From Flavobacteriaceae bacterium (GTDB lineage: Bacteria; Bacteroidota; Bacteroidia; Flavobacteriales; Flavobacteriaceae), in the NCBI GenBank assembly GCA_021151665.1, contig JAGKWW010000007.1, forward strand, positions 11,950 to 75,949: a DNA stretch of 64,000 nucleotides. Direction: 5' to 3'. Shown here piece after piece: positions 1 through 8,656 of this stretch. The position numbers and the translations under genes are program-made. The number at the start of each line of letters is the position of its first letter. The first letter of the stretch is position 1. Under the pieces are notes generated by a model. The model ran no database searches and was not told the DNA's origin. It saw only the letters and a program-made list of their open reading frames with translations.

Positions 1-587
1 ACGCCGTAAATAGTACGCAACGCCTCTTCTGCCGAAGGGGCGTTCTTTTTTCGTGTGGCTACTACCATCTCGCAATCCATCTCCATTTTCTGCGAGGCGA
101 TATTCAGGTTCTTTTCCCGGATTACACGCATTACCTTATTAAGGTCTGCGTATGCAAAACTTAGTGTAAAGCGAATGTCAATTGTCCGCTCTTCAATTTC
201 AGATGCTTCCAGCGCCATTTGTGCTGATGCGCGGTAAGCCGATATAAGTCCGCCAACCCCAAGCTTAATTCCGCCAAAATAACGAACGACTACAACCAGC
301 ACATTGGTTACGTCAAAAGATTGTATCTGCCCATAAATAGGCATGCCCGCGCTGTTGGAAGGCTCGCCGTCATCATTGGCCCGGTAATAAATTGTTGAGG
401 TACCTACCTGAAACGCATAACACCAATGGCGTGCCGCATGATGTTGTTTCTTCAGCCGTTCCAGAATTGGCTTTACGTCGTCTTCGTTCGCAATAGGAAA
501 AGCATACCCGTAAAATTTACTGTGCTTCTCTTTAAAAAGCGTTTCTTCAGAAGGCGCAGCCAGTGTACGATAGGTGTCTTTTTCCAC
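1..587 (-). CDS. YigZ/IMPACT family protein (3' end cut by window edge)
   Basis: About 195 codons are visible on the minus strand before the window ends. I see the IMPACT-family core: DDGEPSNSAGMP followed by VVVVRYFGGIKLGVGGL, a near-perfect match to the conserved YigZ signature, and a second alpha/beta domain towards the C terminus. The family (UPF0029) has an RNase PH/EF-G domain IV-like fold and has been linked to ribosome or translation control, but its biochemical role is not settled. No ATG fits; the GTG at 587-585 gives a protein beginning with the expected (V/M)EKDTYRT. The gene lies 47 bp downstream of the DUF1989 gene on the same strand and may be co-transcribed. Family length is about 200 residues, so only the last few codons are missing. 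Confidence 0.85.
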   Translation of the reverse strand, partial: MEKDTYRTLAAPSEETLFKEKHSKFYGYAFPIANEDDVKPILERLKKQHHAARHWCYAFQVGTSTIYYRANDDGEPSNSAGMPIYGQIQSFDVTNVLVVVVRYFGGIKLGVGGLISAYRASAQMALEASEIEERTIDIRFTLSFAYADLNKVMRVIREKNLNIASQKMEMDCEMVVATRKKNAPSAEEALRTIYG

Positions 588-634
588 AACAGGTTTTTTG
601 CAAAAATACCGCTTGCGCCGGTTTTCTGCAAACG

Positions 635-1222
635 CTAAAGGATTTCGTATCCAATCGGCTTAAAGCTCCCGTTGTTAGACTGCGGTGCCGAACACGCGGT
701 AAGCCCCACGATAAGATCCATTTGAGCTTCCAATATTATATAGTCGCCGGCCTTGCTTTTTGGCGGATGCACGCCCACTTTTCCGGACTCCCGGTCTACA
801 CTCACGTTCATAAAAATGTTGAAAGTAATCGGTATGTCATCCGGCCCGATTCCGTATTCTGACAGCGCTTCGCATAAGTTGCCAAAGCATCCCTGGTGTG
901 GATCCTTATCGCCGTAAATGATCCGGAAGGTATCTTTGCTGCACGGCGTAAGGAGGAAATCGTGCCTGCCGACAGTATCTTTTACGAGGCGGAACATCAC
1001 ATTGCTCCGGTTAGAATAGAATTCGTGGCCGGCCGTCAGGAAGATTGTTTCGGCGTAATCTATAGTGCGGCCGGATGAAAGATATTCTTTTTTGTCATGC
1101 AGGTTATAGCAGATAAGGTCGGATACCTGCTCGCCGTTCAGGTCGGTAATTTTTAATCGCTGGCCTTTTTTTAAAATAAATGAAGTTCCGCTACGCGGAC
1201 TGATGATGTTGCTTTGGGTCAT
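635..1222 (-). CDS. DUF1989 / urea carboxylase-associated family protein
   Basis: The 195-residue protein matches the DUF1989 (urea carboxylase-associated) family over its full length. Visible marks are the N-terminal KKGQRLKITDLNGEQVSDL, the segment CSKDTFRIIYGD, and DPHQGCFGNLCEAL, whose Cys and His residues are the conserved putative metal ligands. Members are found beside urea carboxylase/allophanate genes or beside YqcI/YcgG N-hydroxylase genes; the chemistry of most members is not established. Here it starts inside the end of the upstream GntA-like gene (32-bp overlap), so the two are almost certainly translated together and act in one pathway. Carboxyguanidine- or guanidino-compound metabolism is a reasonable inference from family context, not something the sequence proves. 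Confidence 0.85.
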   Translation of the reverse strand: MTQSNIISPRSGTSFILKKGQRLKITDLNGEQVSDLICYNLHDKKEYLSSGRTIDYAETIFLTAGHEFYSNRSNVMFRLVKDTVGRHDFLLTPCSKDTFRIIYGDKDPHQGCFGNLCEALSEYGIGPDDIPITFNIFMNVSVDRESGKVGVHPPKSKAGDYIILEAQMDLIVGLTACSAPQSNNGSFKPIGYEIL

Positions 1223-1874
1223 GATGTATGTCTAATGGGCATTTCCAGTTATTCGCAAGTTGCTGGCCGGTGTACTGCCAGGCTTCAGAAGCATCGCCAA
1301 AGTCCCTTAGCATCGGGTTAATATCGCCTGCAAGGGCGGCGTCTTTTTTGCGGATTATATTTTGTAGTTTCTGGTATTGGCCTGTTTCTCTAAGTTTTTC
1401 AAATTGGGCATGCGGGTTGAATACAAGGGCCGGATAGGCAAACCTCCGTGCCGGCCGGCTTGCAGCAGGGTGGAGGCCCACAATAAAATAAGCCTCCTCC
1501 TTCAGGCTGAAGCTGAAGTTCTCCGAATGCACGTCGGGGCTTACTCTGGTATCATAATGATATTGTGCTGCGTCAAGGTCTGCCAGGGCCTGGAGCCTGC
1601 TCCAGAAGAACCGCGCATAAAGCTGCTCATCATACACGTCCGGCTGTCGGAATACCACGGCGGCGCTTTGAAACATTTTGTCGCTCTCCCGGAATTTATC
1701 GGTGAAATTATAAATGAATTCCAGTATAGCCCGGTCATCTTTAGGGCAGGCCATGTGGTCTGCCACAAATACCTCTAACTGGCCTTTTGCAAGTGCAGCT
1801 TTTGCCGCAACACACGGAAACATTTCATTACTTAAATGGTTGTGTAACGCCTCTTTGATCTCCACCTCTGTCAT
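1191..1874 (-). CDS. YqcI/YcgG family protein, GntA-like heme-dependent N-hydroxylase
   Basis: The 227-residue protein belongs to the YqcI/YcgG family. The diagnostic block HPAASRPARRFAYPALVF followed by NPHAQFEKLRETGQY sits near residues 135-170, and the N-terminal part contains FPCVAAKAAL and the acidic-aromatic run typical of the family. GntA of the cyanobacterial guanitoxin pathway, a heme-dependent enzyme that N-hydroxylates a guanidine group, is the characterised relative. The substrate here is unknown. The next gene, DUF1989, overlaps it by 32 bp and is a recurrent partner in this family. No guanitoxin-type methyltransferase or kinase is visible nearby, so production of that toxin is not implied. 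Start ATG at 1874. Confidence 0.8.
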   Translation of the reverse strand: MTEVEIKEALHNHLSNEMFPCVAAKAALAKGQLEVFVADHMACPKDDRAILEFIYNFTDKFRESDKMFQSAAVVFRQPDVYDEQLYARFFWSRLQALADLDAAQYHYDTRVSPDVHSENFSFSLKEEAYFIVGLHPAASRPARRFAYPALVFNPHAQFEKLRETGQYQKLQNIIRKKDAALAGDINPMLRDFGDASEAWQYTGQQLANNWKCPLDIHHDPKQHHQSA

Positions 1875-2004
1875 AGCAATTTCTTTTGTTACAGCAATTT
1901 CGGCATTACAAAAGCGGCAGGCAATAACTTTGACGTTTGGTTAAGGGGAAAGTCTTACAATGCTTTCGTTAAAAATCAGTAATATTGTGGTAAATCACAT
2001 TATC

Positions 2005-2433
2005 ATGAAAGTTTTAAAATCTGCAATGTTGCTTTTATCAGCAGTTGCAATGGTATCCTGCGGACAAAAACAGGAACCCAAAGAGCGTTACTGTGGTAAG
2101 GACATTTCCGGTTTTGAGGTAATGGACCTGAAAAAGCTGGGGGAGACCTATAAGTTTACCGAAGCCGATAATAAGCTGGCGCTTGATGTGCAAAATGTGC
2201 TGACAAAAATGGCTGCCGATAAAAAAGCTGAAATCGAGGTAGGTATGATCGTACATGATAAAGAGCGCATCGGCTTTTACATTATCGTTCCCGAAGATCC
2301 GGAAATTATAGAGGCGTCAAGCTGCTATCTTTTACAGAACGATATGGGTGGAAGGCTGCCAAAATCGCGCAAGCTGTTATTCTATGCAAAAGACCATAAT
2401 TCGCTTTTAGCCGCAATAACCAATAAAGATTGA
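2005..2433 (+). CDS. Small lipoprotein of unknown function
   Basis: A 142-residue protein with a clear lipoprotein signal: MKVLKSAM, a hydrophobic stretch, then the lipobox VAMVSC with Cys19 as the predicted lipidated residue. The ATG at 2005 is chosen over one 15 codons upstream because it places the signal peptide at the N terminus. The mature part is mixed alpha/beta with no motif I recognise. It is likely exported and anchored to a periplasmic or outer-membrane leaflet. It ends directly against the convergent HAD gene (stop codons abut at 2433/2434), and I see no terminator between them. Confidence 0.75.
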   Translation: MKVLKSAMLLLSAVAMVSCGQKQEPKERYCGKDISGFEVMDLKKLGETYKFTEADNKLALDVQNVLTKMAADKKAEIEVGMIVHDKERIGFYIIVPEDPEIIEASSCYLLQNDMGGRLPKSRKLLFYAKDHNSLLAAITNKD

Positions 2434-3051
2434 TCAGGCTTCGTCGAGGTTGAGGATCTTTTTATCGAAAAGCTCCACGACGTCTTCTTGACCTTTTTGA
2501 AGATTCCACACCCGGAAGCCTAATGCTTGGGCCGCATCGGTATTAAATTTTTTGTCATCTACCACCAGTGTACGCTTAGGTTGTATCTCGTGTTTATTGA
2601 TCACGTAGTAAAATGCCTGCTCATCGGGCTTCCGGGTGCCAATTTCGTGTGAGAAATAGACCTTTTCAAAACACTGATAAAAATCGCTGTAGAACGAAGA
2701 CCCGGCGTCCTGCTCAAACTTTTCCAGGTGAATAGGGTCGGTGTTGCTCAAAAGGAACAGCCGGTAATTTTGAGCCAGCTTTTGCAGAAACTCCAGCCTG
2801 TATAACGGGAAATCGGCAATGCCTGCATTCCAGGCTTCTTTAACCTGCCCGGGCGTCGCGTTGTTGGTGTATTTTTGAAGTCCTTTTAAAAAGTCATCTT
2901 CATTTATCTTTCCGGTCTCGAGTTTAAGCTCAAGCTTCTCCATTTCATGATTCCAGCTGGTAATTCCCAGTTCGGCGAGCTTTTTATCTTTTGCCTCACT
3001 GTCTTTGTTGATGAAAATATCGCCAAAATCAAATATTATCGTATTGACCAT
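2434..3051 (-). CDS. HAD superfamily (IA) phosphatase, YihX-like
   Basis: The 205-residue protein carries the four HAD motifs: IFDFGDIF with nucleophile Asp8, FLLSNTD (motif II Ser), the lysine of GTRKPDEQAF (motif III) and TLVVDDKKFN (motif IV). The DFG in place of DxD resembles the YihX-type sugar-phosphatase branch. It is located downstream of ribD and overlaps it by 23 bp, so the two are co-transcribed. A HAD phosphatase is needed in riboflavin synthesis to dephosphorylate the RibD product (5-amino-6-ribitylamino-uracil phosphate), so a role in that step is an attractive inference, though the enzyme could act on another phosphate ester. Confidence 0.85.
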   Translation of the reverse strand: MVNTIIFDFGDIFINKDSEAKDKKLAELGITSWNHEMEKLELKLETGKINEDDFLKGLQKYTNNATPGQVKEAWNAGIADFPLYRLEFLQKLAQNYRLFLLSNTDPIHLEKFEQDAGSSFYSDFYQCFEKVYFSHEIGTRKPDEQAFYYVINKHEIQPKRTLVVDDKKFNTDAAQALGFRVWNLQKGQEDVVELFDKKILNLDEA

Positions 3052-4105
3052 GATTCCTGAATATTAAAAGTTCATCGGTGCCTATAATTTGCCTTTCGGT
3101 TGGTTCAAAATTTAAATCAGGTGCAGGTACGCCCTTTCCCAGATAAACTGGTCCGGTAAAGACCCTCGCCTCATCCCAAAGCCCGGCTTCAATAAACGCC
3201 TGTAATACCTGCCGGCCACCTTCTACAATAGCTGACTGAAGCTTGTTTGTGTAAAGGCTGTGGCATACAGCATCGGCAAGTCCGTCAGAAAGTGGCGTAT
3301 ACTCATACCTCAGGTTATCTAAATTAGCGAAATCCCTGCGCTCTGTCAATACAATTGTTTTTATTTTTTGATTTTTAACAGTGTAATTGTCAGTGATACT
3401 AGCGTTACGATCCATTATCACACGTACCGGATCGATACCCGTCCATGACCTTACATCCAGCGACGGATTATCGGCCAGAATTGTTCCGCTGCCGGCTATA
3501 ATCGCCATCTCCTCGCTGCGCCACTTATGCACCAGCTGCCGCGAATAGCGGTTGCTTATCCAAACAGGTTTTTTATCCGTGATATCATCTCCGGGTGTTT
3601 GAATTGGCGCGATAAATCCGTCGGCACTTTGCGCCCATTTCAAAACGATATAGGGCCGTTTTTTTTCATGGAAAGTAAAAAACCTCCGGTTGCTTTCGCG
3701 GCACTGTTTTTCAAGTACTCCTACAATCACCTCTTTGCCGGCTTCACGTAATTTGCGTATGCCATTGCCCGCCACTTTTTCGTGCGGATCTTGAGTGCCT
3801 ACAACAATGCGGGGTATTTGCTGCGCTATAATAAGGTCGCAGCAGGGGGGAGTTTTCCCGAAATGACTGCAGGGCTCCAGGCTTACATATAATGTAGCGT
3901 GCGGTATCAGGTGGCGGTCTTCCGGCTTTACCGAGTTGATGCAGTTCACTTCGCCGTGAGGCCCGCCGTAGGGCGAAGTATGGCCTTCGCCGATAATACG
4001 GCTATTGTGTACCAGTACTGCTCCTACAGATGGATTGGGCATGGCTGCTCGAAGCCCGTGTTGCGCCAGTTCGAGGCAGCGCTGCATGTATAGCTCGTGG
4101 TTCAT
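3029..4105 (-). CDS. ribD: Riboflavin biosynthesis bifunctional deaminase/reductase RibD
   Basis: The 358-residue protein has an N-terminal cytidine-deaminase-like domain (about 1-145) and a C-terminal DHFR-like reductase domain (about 150-350). Zinc ligands are visible as His50 in PHGEVNC, with catalytic Glu52, and Cys79 and Cys88 in the segment LEPCSHFGKTPPC. HGE replaces the commoner HAE. The protein catalyses deamination and then side-chain reduction of the pyrimidine intermediate in riboflavin synthesis in the cytoplasm. Length is normal for the family. It heads a two-gene operon with the HAD phosphatase. I looked for an FMN riboswitch in the short upstream gap and saw none. Confidence 0.95.
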   Translation of the reverse strand: MNHELYMQRCLELAQHGLRAAMPNPSVGAVLVHNSRIIGEGHTSPYGGPHGEVNCINSVKPEDRHLIPHATLYVSLEPCSHFGKTPPCCDLIIAQQIPRIVVGTQDPHEKVAGNGIRKLREAGKEVIVGVLEKQCRESNRRFFTFHEKKRPYIVLKWAQSADGFIAPIQTPGDDITDKKPVWISNRYSRQLVHKWRSEEMAIIAGSGTILADNPSLDVRSWTGIDPVRVIMDRNASITDNYTVKNQKIKTIVLTERRDFANLDNLRYEYTPLSDGLADAVCHSLYTNKLQSAIVEGGRQVLQAFIEAGLWDEARVFTGPVYLGKGVPAPDLNFEPTERQIIGTDELLIFRNHGQYDNI

Positions 4106-4149
4106 AGGGTAAAGTTACAAATTAAGCGGTCTTTGCCAGTCAAATATAA

Positions 4150-4157
4150 TAACTTTG
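4150..4157 (+). promoter_or_regulatory. Bacteroidota -7 element (TAACTTTG)
   Basis: TAACTTTG matches the TAnnTTTG consensus. It ends only four bases before the ATG of the GNAT gene, so the transcript would begin at or next to the start codon. No well-spaced TTG -33 element is present (the nearest is 14 bp away). Confidence 0.5.
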
Positions 4158-4161
4158 CAGA

Positions 4162-4647
4162 ATGCAGATACGCCTGATACAACCCGAAGATAATCCATTT
4201 GTTGCACAGCTGATACGCGAGGTGCTCATTGAGCATAATGTGCCGAAAGTAGGCACAGCATATGCCGATGTTTCGCTTGACTTTATGTATCAAGCCTACA
4301 ATGAACCGGCGTCAGCGTATTTTGTGATTATATCAGATGAGGGCAAAATAATTGGAGGCGCCGGAGTGGCCCCCCTGGCAAACGGCCCTGACGGGGTGTG
4401 CGAATTGCAGAAGATGTACTTCGCTCCCGAAGCCCGTGGTAAAGGCCTTGGTGCCCAAATGATGGAGGCATGCCTCGATGCGGCCCGAAAGTTTGGCTAT
4501 GTAAAATGCTACCTGGAAACTATGCCGTATATGAAAGCCGCCCAACAACTCTACCTTCGCTCGGGTTTTGAATATATCGAGGCGCCTATGGGCGATACAG
4601 GCCATAGTTCCTGCCCGGTGTGGATGCTAAAAGATCTAAAGGTATGA
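4162..4647 (+). CDS. GNAT family N-acetyltransferase
   Basis: The 161-residue protein has the GNAT fold. Motif A is visible as EARGKGLGAQMMEACL, giving the acetyl-CoA pyrophosphate loop, and the C-terminal part has YLRSGF. The acceptor substrate cannot be told from sequence. The stop codon overlaps the prmC start (ATGA, 4644-4647), so the two genes are translationally coupled. The pairing of an acetyltransferase with a release-factor methyltransferase suggests a protein-modification role, but this is only a guess from context. The -7 promoter element ends four bases upstream, implying a leaderless transcript. Confidence 0.85.
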   Translation: MQIRLIQPEDNPFVAQLIREVLIEHNVPKVGTAYADVSLDFMYQAYNEPASAYFVIISDEGKIIGGAGVAPLANGPDGVCELQKMYFAPEARGKGLGAQMMEACLDAARKFGYVKCYLETMPYMKAAQQLYLRSGFEYIEAPMGDTGHSSCPVWMLKDLKV

Positions 4648-5492
4648 AGCTGAAAGATTATCGCGATCAATTCGTCCAGGCCCTTACGCCGCTATATGAT
4701 GTAATGGAAGCCGAAAGCTTCTTCGCGATTGCGTTGCTCGAAATAAAAGGGTGGAAGCGTATCGATATGGCCATGCATCCCGATGCCGTTATAAATAATG
4801 AAGAGGAGGGAAGATGGAATGCGGTTTTAAGCGAACTGATGCTACAACGGCCTATACAGTATATATTTGGTAAGGCCCATTTTTATGGCTTGGAATTTAC
4901 AGTAAACGAGAATACCCTTATACCGCGTCCGGAAACTGAGGAGCTGGTAGACTGGATCATTACAGAAAATCATTCCGGAGGGAAAATCAATATAATAGAC
5001 ATTGGTACCGGCAGTGGATGCATCGCTATTTCGCTTGCAAAAAATCTCTCTGAAGCAGTCGTTTCTGCCATAGATGTTTCTGAAGAGGCATTGTCGGTGG
5101 CAAAACAGAATGCACAAACCAACGGCGTTACCGTAGATTTTATGAAGGCGGATATTTTATCGGTGACATCACTCCCCAAAAAGTACGATATCATCGTTTC
5201 GAATCCACCCTATGTGCGCAACCTTGAAAAACAGGAAATTAAAGAAAATGTCCTTCACTACGAGCCGCACCTCGCGTTGTTTGTCGAAGATAATGATGCA
5301 CTTTTATTTTACCGTAAGATCGCCCTTCTGGGACAATCTGCTTTAGAAGAAGGCGGTTGCCTGTTTTTTGAGATCAACCAATACCTGGGTGAGGAAACGG
5401 TTGCAATGCTCGAAAATTACGGTTATAAAAATATAGAGCTTCGCAAAGACCTTTTTGGTAATGACCGTATGATCAGGGCTGTAAAGGCGTAG
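4644..5492 (+). CDS. prmC: Release factor glutamine methyltransferase PrmC
   Basis: A 282-residue class I SAM methyltransferase. The SAM-binding loop IIDIGTGSGCIAISLA and the catalytic NPPY (in IVSNPPYVRN) are both present, and an N-terminal helical domain carries the PIQYIFG motif typical of PrmC/HemK. It methylates the Gln of the GGQ motif in peptide-chain release factors. The start at 4644 is chosen because it overlaps the stop of the upstream GNAT gene by 4 bp and gives the normal N terminus; an in-frame ATG at 4620 lies inside the GNAT gene. It converges on the permease gene with no intergenic space. Confidence 0.95.
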   Translation: MKLKDYRDQFVQALTPLYDVMEAESFFAIALLEIKGWKRIDMAMHPDAVINNEEEGRWNAVLSELMLQRPIQYIFGKAHFYGLEFTVNENTLIPRPETEELVDWIITENHSGGKINIIDIGTGSGCIAISLAKNLSEAVVSAIDVSEEALSVAKQNAQTNGVTVDFMKADILSVTSLPKKYDIIVSNPPYVRNLEKQEIKENVLHYEPHLALFVEDNDALLFYRKIALLGQSALEEGGCLFFEINQYLGEETVAMLENYGYKNIELRKDLFGNDRMIRAVKA

Positions 5493-6734
5493 CTATTCGT
5501 AGCGCAGCGCTTCTACAGGATCCAGGCCGGCAGCCTTTACCGCAGGGAAAAGTCCCGATACAAAGGCAACGATAATAACCGTGGTCATGGCTGCAAACAT
5601 AGCAAGCCATGGCATAACGAAAGGCACCCCGAAGCCCAGCGACATACCAAAGCCTATAAGCAGCCCCAACAATATCCCGGCAAGCCCGCCAATGATGCTG
5701 ATGATCAGGGTTTCAGTAAAGAACTGAAGGGCTATCGTAGATTTTTTAGCTCCAAGCGATTTGCGTACGCCGATTTCGCGGGTACGCTCTGTTACCGACA
5801 CCAGCATAATGTTCATTAGAGCAACAGACGATCCGAATACTGTAATAATACCTATGATCCAGGCGGCCCAGCTAAGTGTATCGGTTTGCGACATCAGGGT
5901 TTGCAGCAGCTCATCGCTTCGTTCGATACCGAAGTTTTCTTTCTCTACCGGATTGAGGCGGCGCACTTTTCGCATTGTGATGATGGCATCATCCACCGCG
6001 GCATCGAGCATTTCCTGTTTGCCCGTCATCACTTTTATCTCATAATCAATATTCGGTGCGGTAAATAATGAGCGGGCCAGCTGTATAGGGATGATTACGC
6101 GCAAATCCTGCCGATTGCCGAAAGTAGAGCCTCTTTCTTTAAGCACACCAATCACGCGAAATTTTGCACCACGAATGGAAATCGTTTTATCGATAGGGTT
6201 AATATCCTTAAACAGGCCTTTTTCAAAATCAGACCCTACAATACATACGTAGTTGTTATTAGCAATATCAAAGTTGTTGAAGTTGCGCCCGCTTGTCGTC
6301 TCCTGTCCCGAGTTCGGCAGGAAGTACTCATCGGCTCCTACAATTGTTATTTCCGGATCAGTTTTTTTGCCTTCATGCTTTACTTCGGCATTGCTGGCTG
6401 CGGTAAACGAAAGCGATACGGTACTAAGCGGGAAAGTATATTTGTCCTGAAATTCCCGTGCCTGCGGATAGGTTATCGTTGGGTTTACCTTCGCTTCCTG
6501 CTGGCCGCGGCGCACTTTTTCTGAAAAGTCATAACGGCTGATGGAAAACGTATTGGTACCCATCGTAGCAAAGTTTCCGGTAATCACGTTATCCAGAATG
6601 GCGACACCGGTTAATACACCCACAAGCGCGCCAATGCCCAGGCCAATAATAAATACGGTGAGGATGGTGCGCAAGAGCTGGCTGCGTATAGAGCCGAATG
6701 CAATTTTGGTGTTTTCGCGAAACAGGTTGAACAT
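5493..6734 (-). CDS. ABC transporter permease, MacB/FtsX family
   Basis: A 413-residue type VII ABC permease. One membrane segment near residues 20-42 is followed by a large periplasmic MacB-PCD domain (about 45-275) and three C-terminal membrane segments in the FtsX domain (about 285-405). The end matches the family signature, GLFPAVKAAGLDPVEALRYE. Such proteins drive mechanotransmission across the inner membrane for lipoprotein release, macrolide efflux or peptide export. No ATPase gene is adjacent; the LolD-like ATPase at 51874-52590 is a possible partner, but this is inference. The start at 6734 is followed by the expected cytoplasmic MFNLFRENTKIA helix. Confidence 0.9.
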   Translation of the reverse strand: MFNLFRENTKIAFGSIRSQLLRTILTVFIIGLGIGALVGVLTGVAILDNVITGNFATMGTNTFSISRYDFSEKVRRGQQEAKVNPTITYPQAREFQDKYTFPLSTVSLSFTAASNAEVKHEGKKTDPEITIVGADEYFLPNSGQETTSGRNFNNFDIANNNYVCIVGSDFEKGLFKDINPIDKTISIRGAKFRVIGVLKERGSTFGNRQDLRVIIPIQLARSLFTAPNIDYEIKVMTGKQEMLDAAVDDAIITMRKVRRLNPVEKENFGIERSDELLQTLMSQTDTLSWAAWIIGIITVFGSSVALMNIMLVSVTERTREIGVRKSLGAKKSTIALQFFTETLIISIIGGLAGILLGLLIGFGMSLGFGVPFVMPWLAMFAAMTTVIIVAFVSGLFPAVKAAGLDPVEALRYE

Positions 6735-6825
6735 ATCCGGTAATTATGCCACTAAAATAATGATTTCCTTAACGCAAATGCGCGCATCTGAAATCTAAAT
6801 TCGGTAATCGCAAATCTTCAATGCG

Positions 6826-6833
6826 TATATTTG
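6826..6833 (+). promoter_or_regulatory. Bacteroidota -7 element (TATATTTG) for hisS
   Basis: TATATTTG matches TAnnTTTG and ends 19 bp before the hisS ATG. The -33 region reads TTCGG at about 21 bp upstream, a degenerate match to TTTG. Confidence 0.5.
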
Positions 6834-6852
6834 CACTTTAATCAGAAATACG

Positions 6853-8277
6853 ATGGCACAAAAACCCGGCATACCCAAAGGAACACGAGATTTTTCACCC
6901 GCAGAAGTGGCACGCCGCCAGTATATTACCGGCGTTATAAAACACCATTTCGAAACCTTTGGCTTCCAGCCGATAGAAACGCCGTCTTTTGAGAACAGCG
7001 AAACCCTTATGGGGAAGTATGGCGAAGAAGGCGATAGGCTCATCTTCAAGATACTTAACTCAGGCAATTTCTTTTTTGATAAACGAAAGCTCGAAATGCC
7101 GGCTTCACTTGAAGAGTTGCTGGTTAATTCATCAGAAACTATTTCGAAAGAACAGCTTATCGACCTAAATAAATTTACAGGCCGGATTTCTGAAAAGGCA
7201 CTCCGCTATGACCTTACGGTACCCTTTGCGCGTTACGTGGTTATGCACCAGAATGAGATCGAATTTCCGTTCAAGCGCTACCAGATACAGCCGGTATGGC
7301 GCGCCGACCGTCCGCAGAAAGGGCGGTTCCGCGAGTTTTACCAATGTGACGCCGATGTAGTGGGGAGTACCTCCCTTTGGCAGGAGGTAGAGCTTGTGCA
7401 GTTATATGATGCGGTGTTTTCATCACTCGGACTTAAGGGCGCGGTGATTAAGATCAATAACCGTAAGATACTTTCAGGTATTGCCGATGTAATTGGTGCT
7501 AAAGATAAACTGATCGATTTTACGGTGGCCCTCGATAAGCTGGATAAGGTGGGAGAGGACGGCGTAAAAAAAGAAATGCTGGAAAAAGGCATTTCCGCCG
7601 ATGCGATAGGAAAGGTTCAGCCACTGTTTAGTTTTACCGGTACACCTGCAGAAAAACTGAACCAGTTGGAAACCCTGCTGGCTGCATCGCCTGAAGGGCT
7701 GAAAGGCGTAGAGGAACTTAGGTTCATCTGCGATAATGTAGCTGCCTTGGGCTTAGGCGAGTCGGTGCTTGACCTGGATGTTACCCTTGCCCGTGGGCTT
7801 AACTATTATACGGGAGCGATTTTCGAAGTTACTGCGCCAAAAGAAGTAGCAATGGGCTCTATAGGGGGCGGCGGAAGGTACGATGACCTTACCGGAATAT
7901 TTGGCCTTAAAAATGTTAGCGGGGTGGGTATATCTTTTGGACTTGACCGTATTTACCTGGTACTGGAAGAGCTTGGGCTTTTCCCGGCTGAGGTCACGCA
8001 GGGCACCAAAGTTCTTTTTGTGAATTTCGGGGAGCGTGAATCACTTTATGCACTCCGGGCTATAAAGCACCTTCGAGAAGCAGGGATAAGGGCAGAACTT
8101 TATCCTGATAAGGCCAAAATGGGCAAACAGCTGCAGCATGCTGATAAGCGGGGAATTCCATTCGCAGTGCTTACCGGCGATGAAGAACTTGCCGGCAATA
8201 CTTATACATTGAAGAATCTTGCCGAAGGAAGCCAGGAAACGGTGCCTTTAGAAGAATTGATTGATAAATTGTCTTAA
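6853..8277 (+). CDS. hisS: Histidyl-tRNA synthetase
   Basis: A 474-residue class II aminoacyl-tRNA synthetase. It starts with [11 protein letters not shown], the HisRS motif 1 region. Motif 2 is [20 protein letters not shown], the histidine-specific loop is [15 protein letters not shown], and motif 3 lies around [13 protein letters not shown]-terminal anticodon-binding domain follows from about residue 380. It charges tRNA-His in the cytoplasm. It is monocistronic: its own -7 element lies upstream and a strong hairpin terminator directly follows the stop codon. Confidence 0.97.
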   Translation: MAQKPGIPKGTRDFSPAEVARRQYITGVIKHHFETFGFQPIETPSFENSETLMGKYGEEGDRLIFKILNSGNFFFDKRKLEMPASLEELLVNSSETISKEQLIDLNKFTGRISEKALRYDLTVPFARYVVMHQNEIEFPFKRYQIQPVWRADRPQKGRFREFYQCDADVVGSTSLWQEVELVQLYDAVFSSLGLKGAVIKINNRKILSGIADVIGAKDKLIDFTVALDKLDKVGEDGVKKEMLEKGISADAIGKVQPLFSFTGTPAEKLNQLETLLAASPEGLKGVEELRFICDNVAALGLGESVLDLDVTLARGLNYYTGAIFEVTAPKEVAMGSIGGGGRYDDLTGIFGLKNVSGVGISFGLDRIYLVLEELGLFPAEVTQGTKVLFVNFGERESLYALRAIKHLREAGIRAELYPDKAKMGKQLQHADKRGIPFAVLTGDEELAGNTYTLKNLAEGSQETVPLEELIDKLS

Positions 8278-8280
8278 TAA

Positions 8281-8305
8281 AAAATCCCGCAACAGCGGGA
8301 TTTTT
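8281..8305. terminator. Bidirectional rho-independent terminator
   Basis: AAAATCCCGC, loop AACA, GCGGGATTTT. It is flanked by A and T runs, so it can end hisS on the plus strand and the small gene at 8309-8521 on the minus strand. Confidence 0.9.
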
Positions 8306-8308
8306 GTT

Positions 8309-8521
8309 TTATAGCTCTACGAGTTGGATGCGGTTTCTGTTCACGCGGCCGGAAGTGTCTTCCATCACAGAGATGCCCATGATCTCTACCGGGTTGCCGT
8401 AATACCCTGCTGAAATATCGTCGAAATTATCAGGATGCAGCATGATTGCCACACGGCCTGTAAGTTCCCTGTTAATAATATAGTCCATCATCTCTCCAAT
8501 CCCCATCTTATTTGCTTCCAT
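8309..8521 (-). CDS. Small conserved protein, paralogue A of a tandem pair
   Basis: A 70-residue protein of unknown function. The ATG at 8521 is used because the alignment with the neighbouring paralogue (8657-8890) starts there. Both share an N-terminal helix, the block LHPDNFDD or LHPDNFDE, and a C-terminal SGRVNRNRIQ or SGSVNRNNIQ motif. No signal peptide or membrane segment is visible, so it is cytoplasmic. The terminator at 8281-8305 ends its transcript. I do not recognise the family. Confidence 0.7.
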   Translation of the reverse strand: MEANKMGIGEMMDYIINRELTGRVAIMLHPDNFDDISAGYYGNPVEIMGISVMEDTSGRVNRNRIQLVEL

Positions 8522-8602
8522 GACTTTGTAATTTTCGGCTAAGTTACTCAGGCATAGCTGGCTAATTGACAAGGTTTTGTTAAATAAAGTTATAGAAAAT
8601 AT

Positions 8603-8631
8603 AAAATCCCACCTGGCGGGGCGGGATTTTT
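8603..8631 (-). terminator. Rho-independent terminator
   Basis: Outer stem AAAATCCC/GGGATTTT with a GC-rich 12-base interior. It lies just beyond the stop codon of the small gene at 8657-8890 on the minus strand. Confidence 0.75.
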
Positions 8632-8656
8632 CAATGTTGCAATCTAAAGGTAAGGA

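Noticed and set aside
1191..1874. Guanitoxin biosynthesis cluster
   Set aside because: Only the GntA-like gene is present; none of the other pathway enzymes is recognisable in the surrounding genes.
4106..4161. FMN riboswitch before ribD
   Set aside because: The space is too short and no conserved FMN-aptamer sequence is present.
5493..6734. MacB macrolide efflux system
   Set aside because: There is no ATPase fusion, MacA-like adaptor or TolC gene nearby; only the permease family can be stated.
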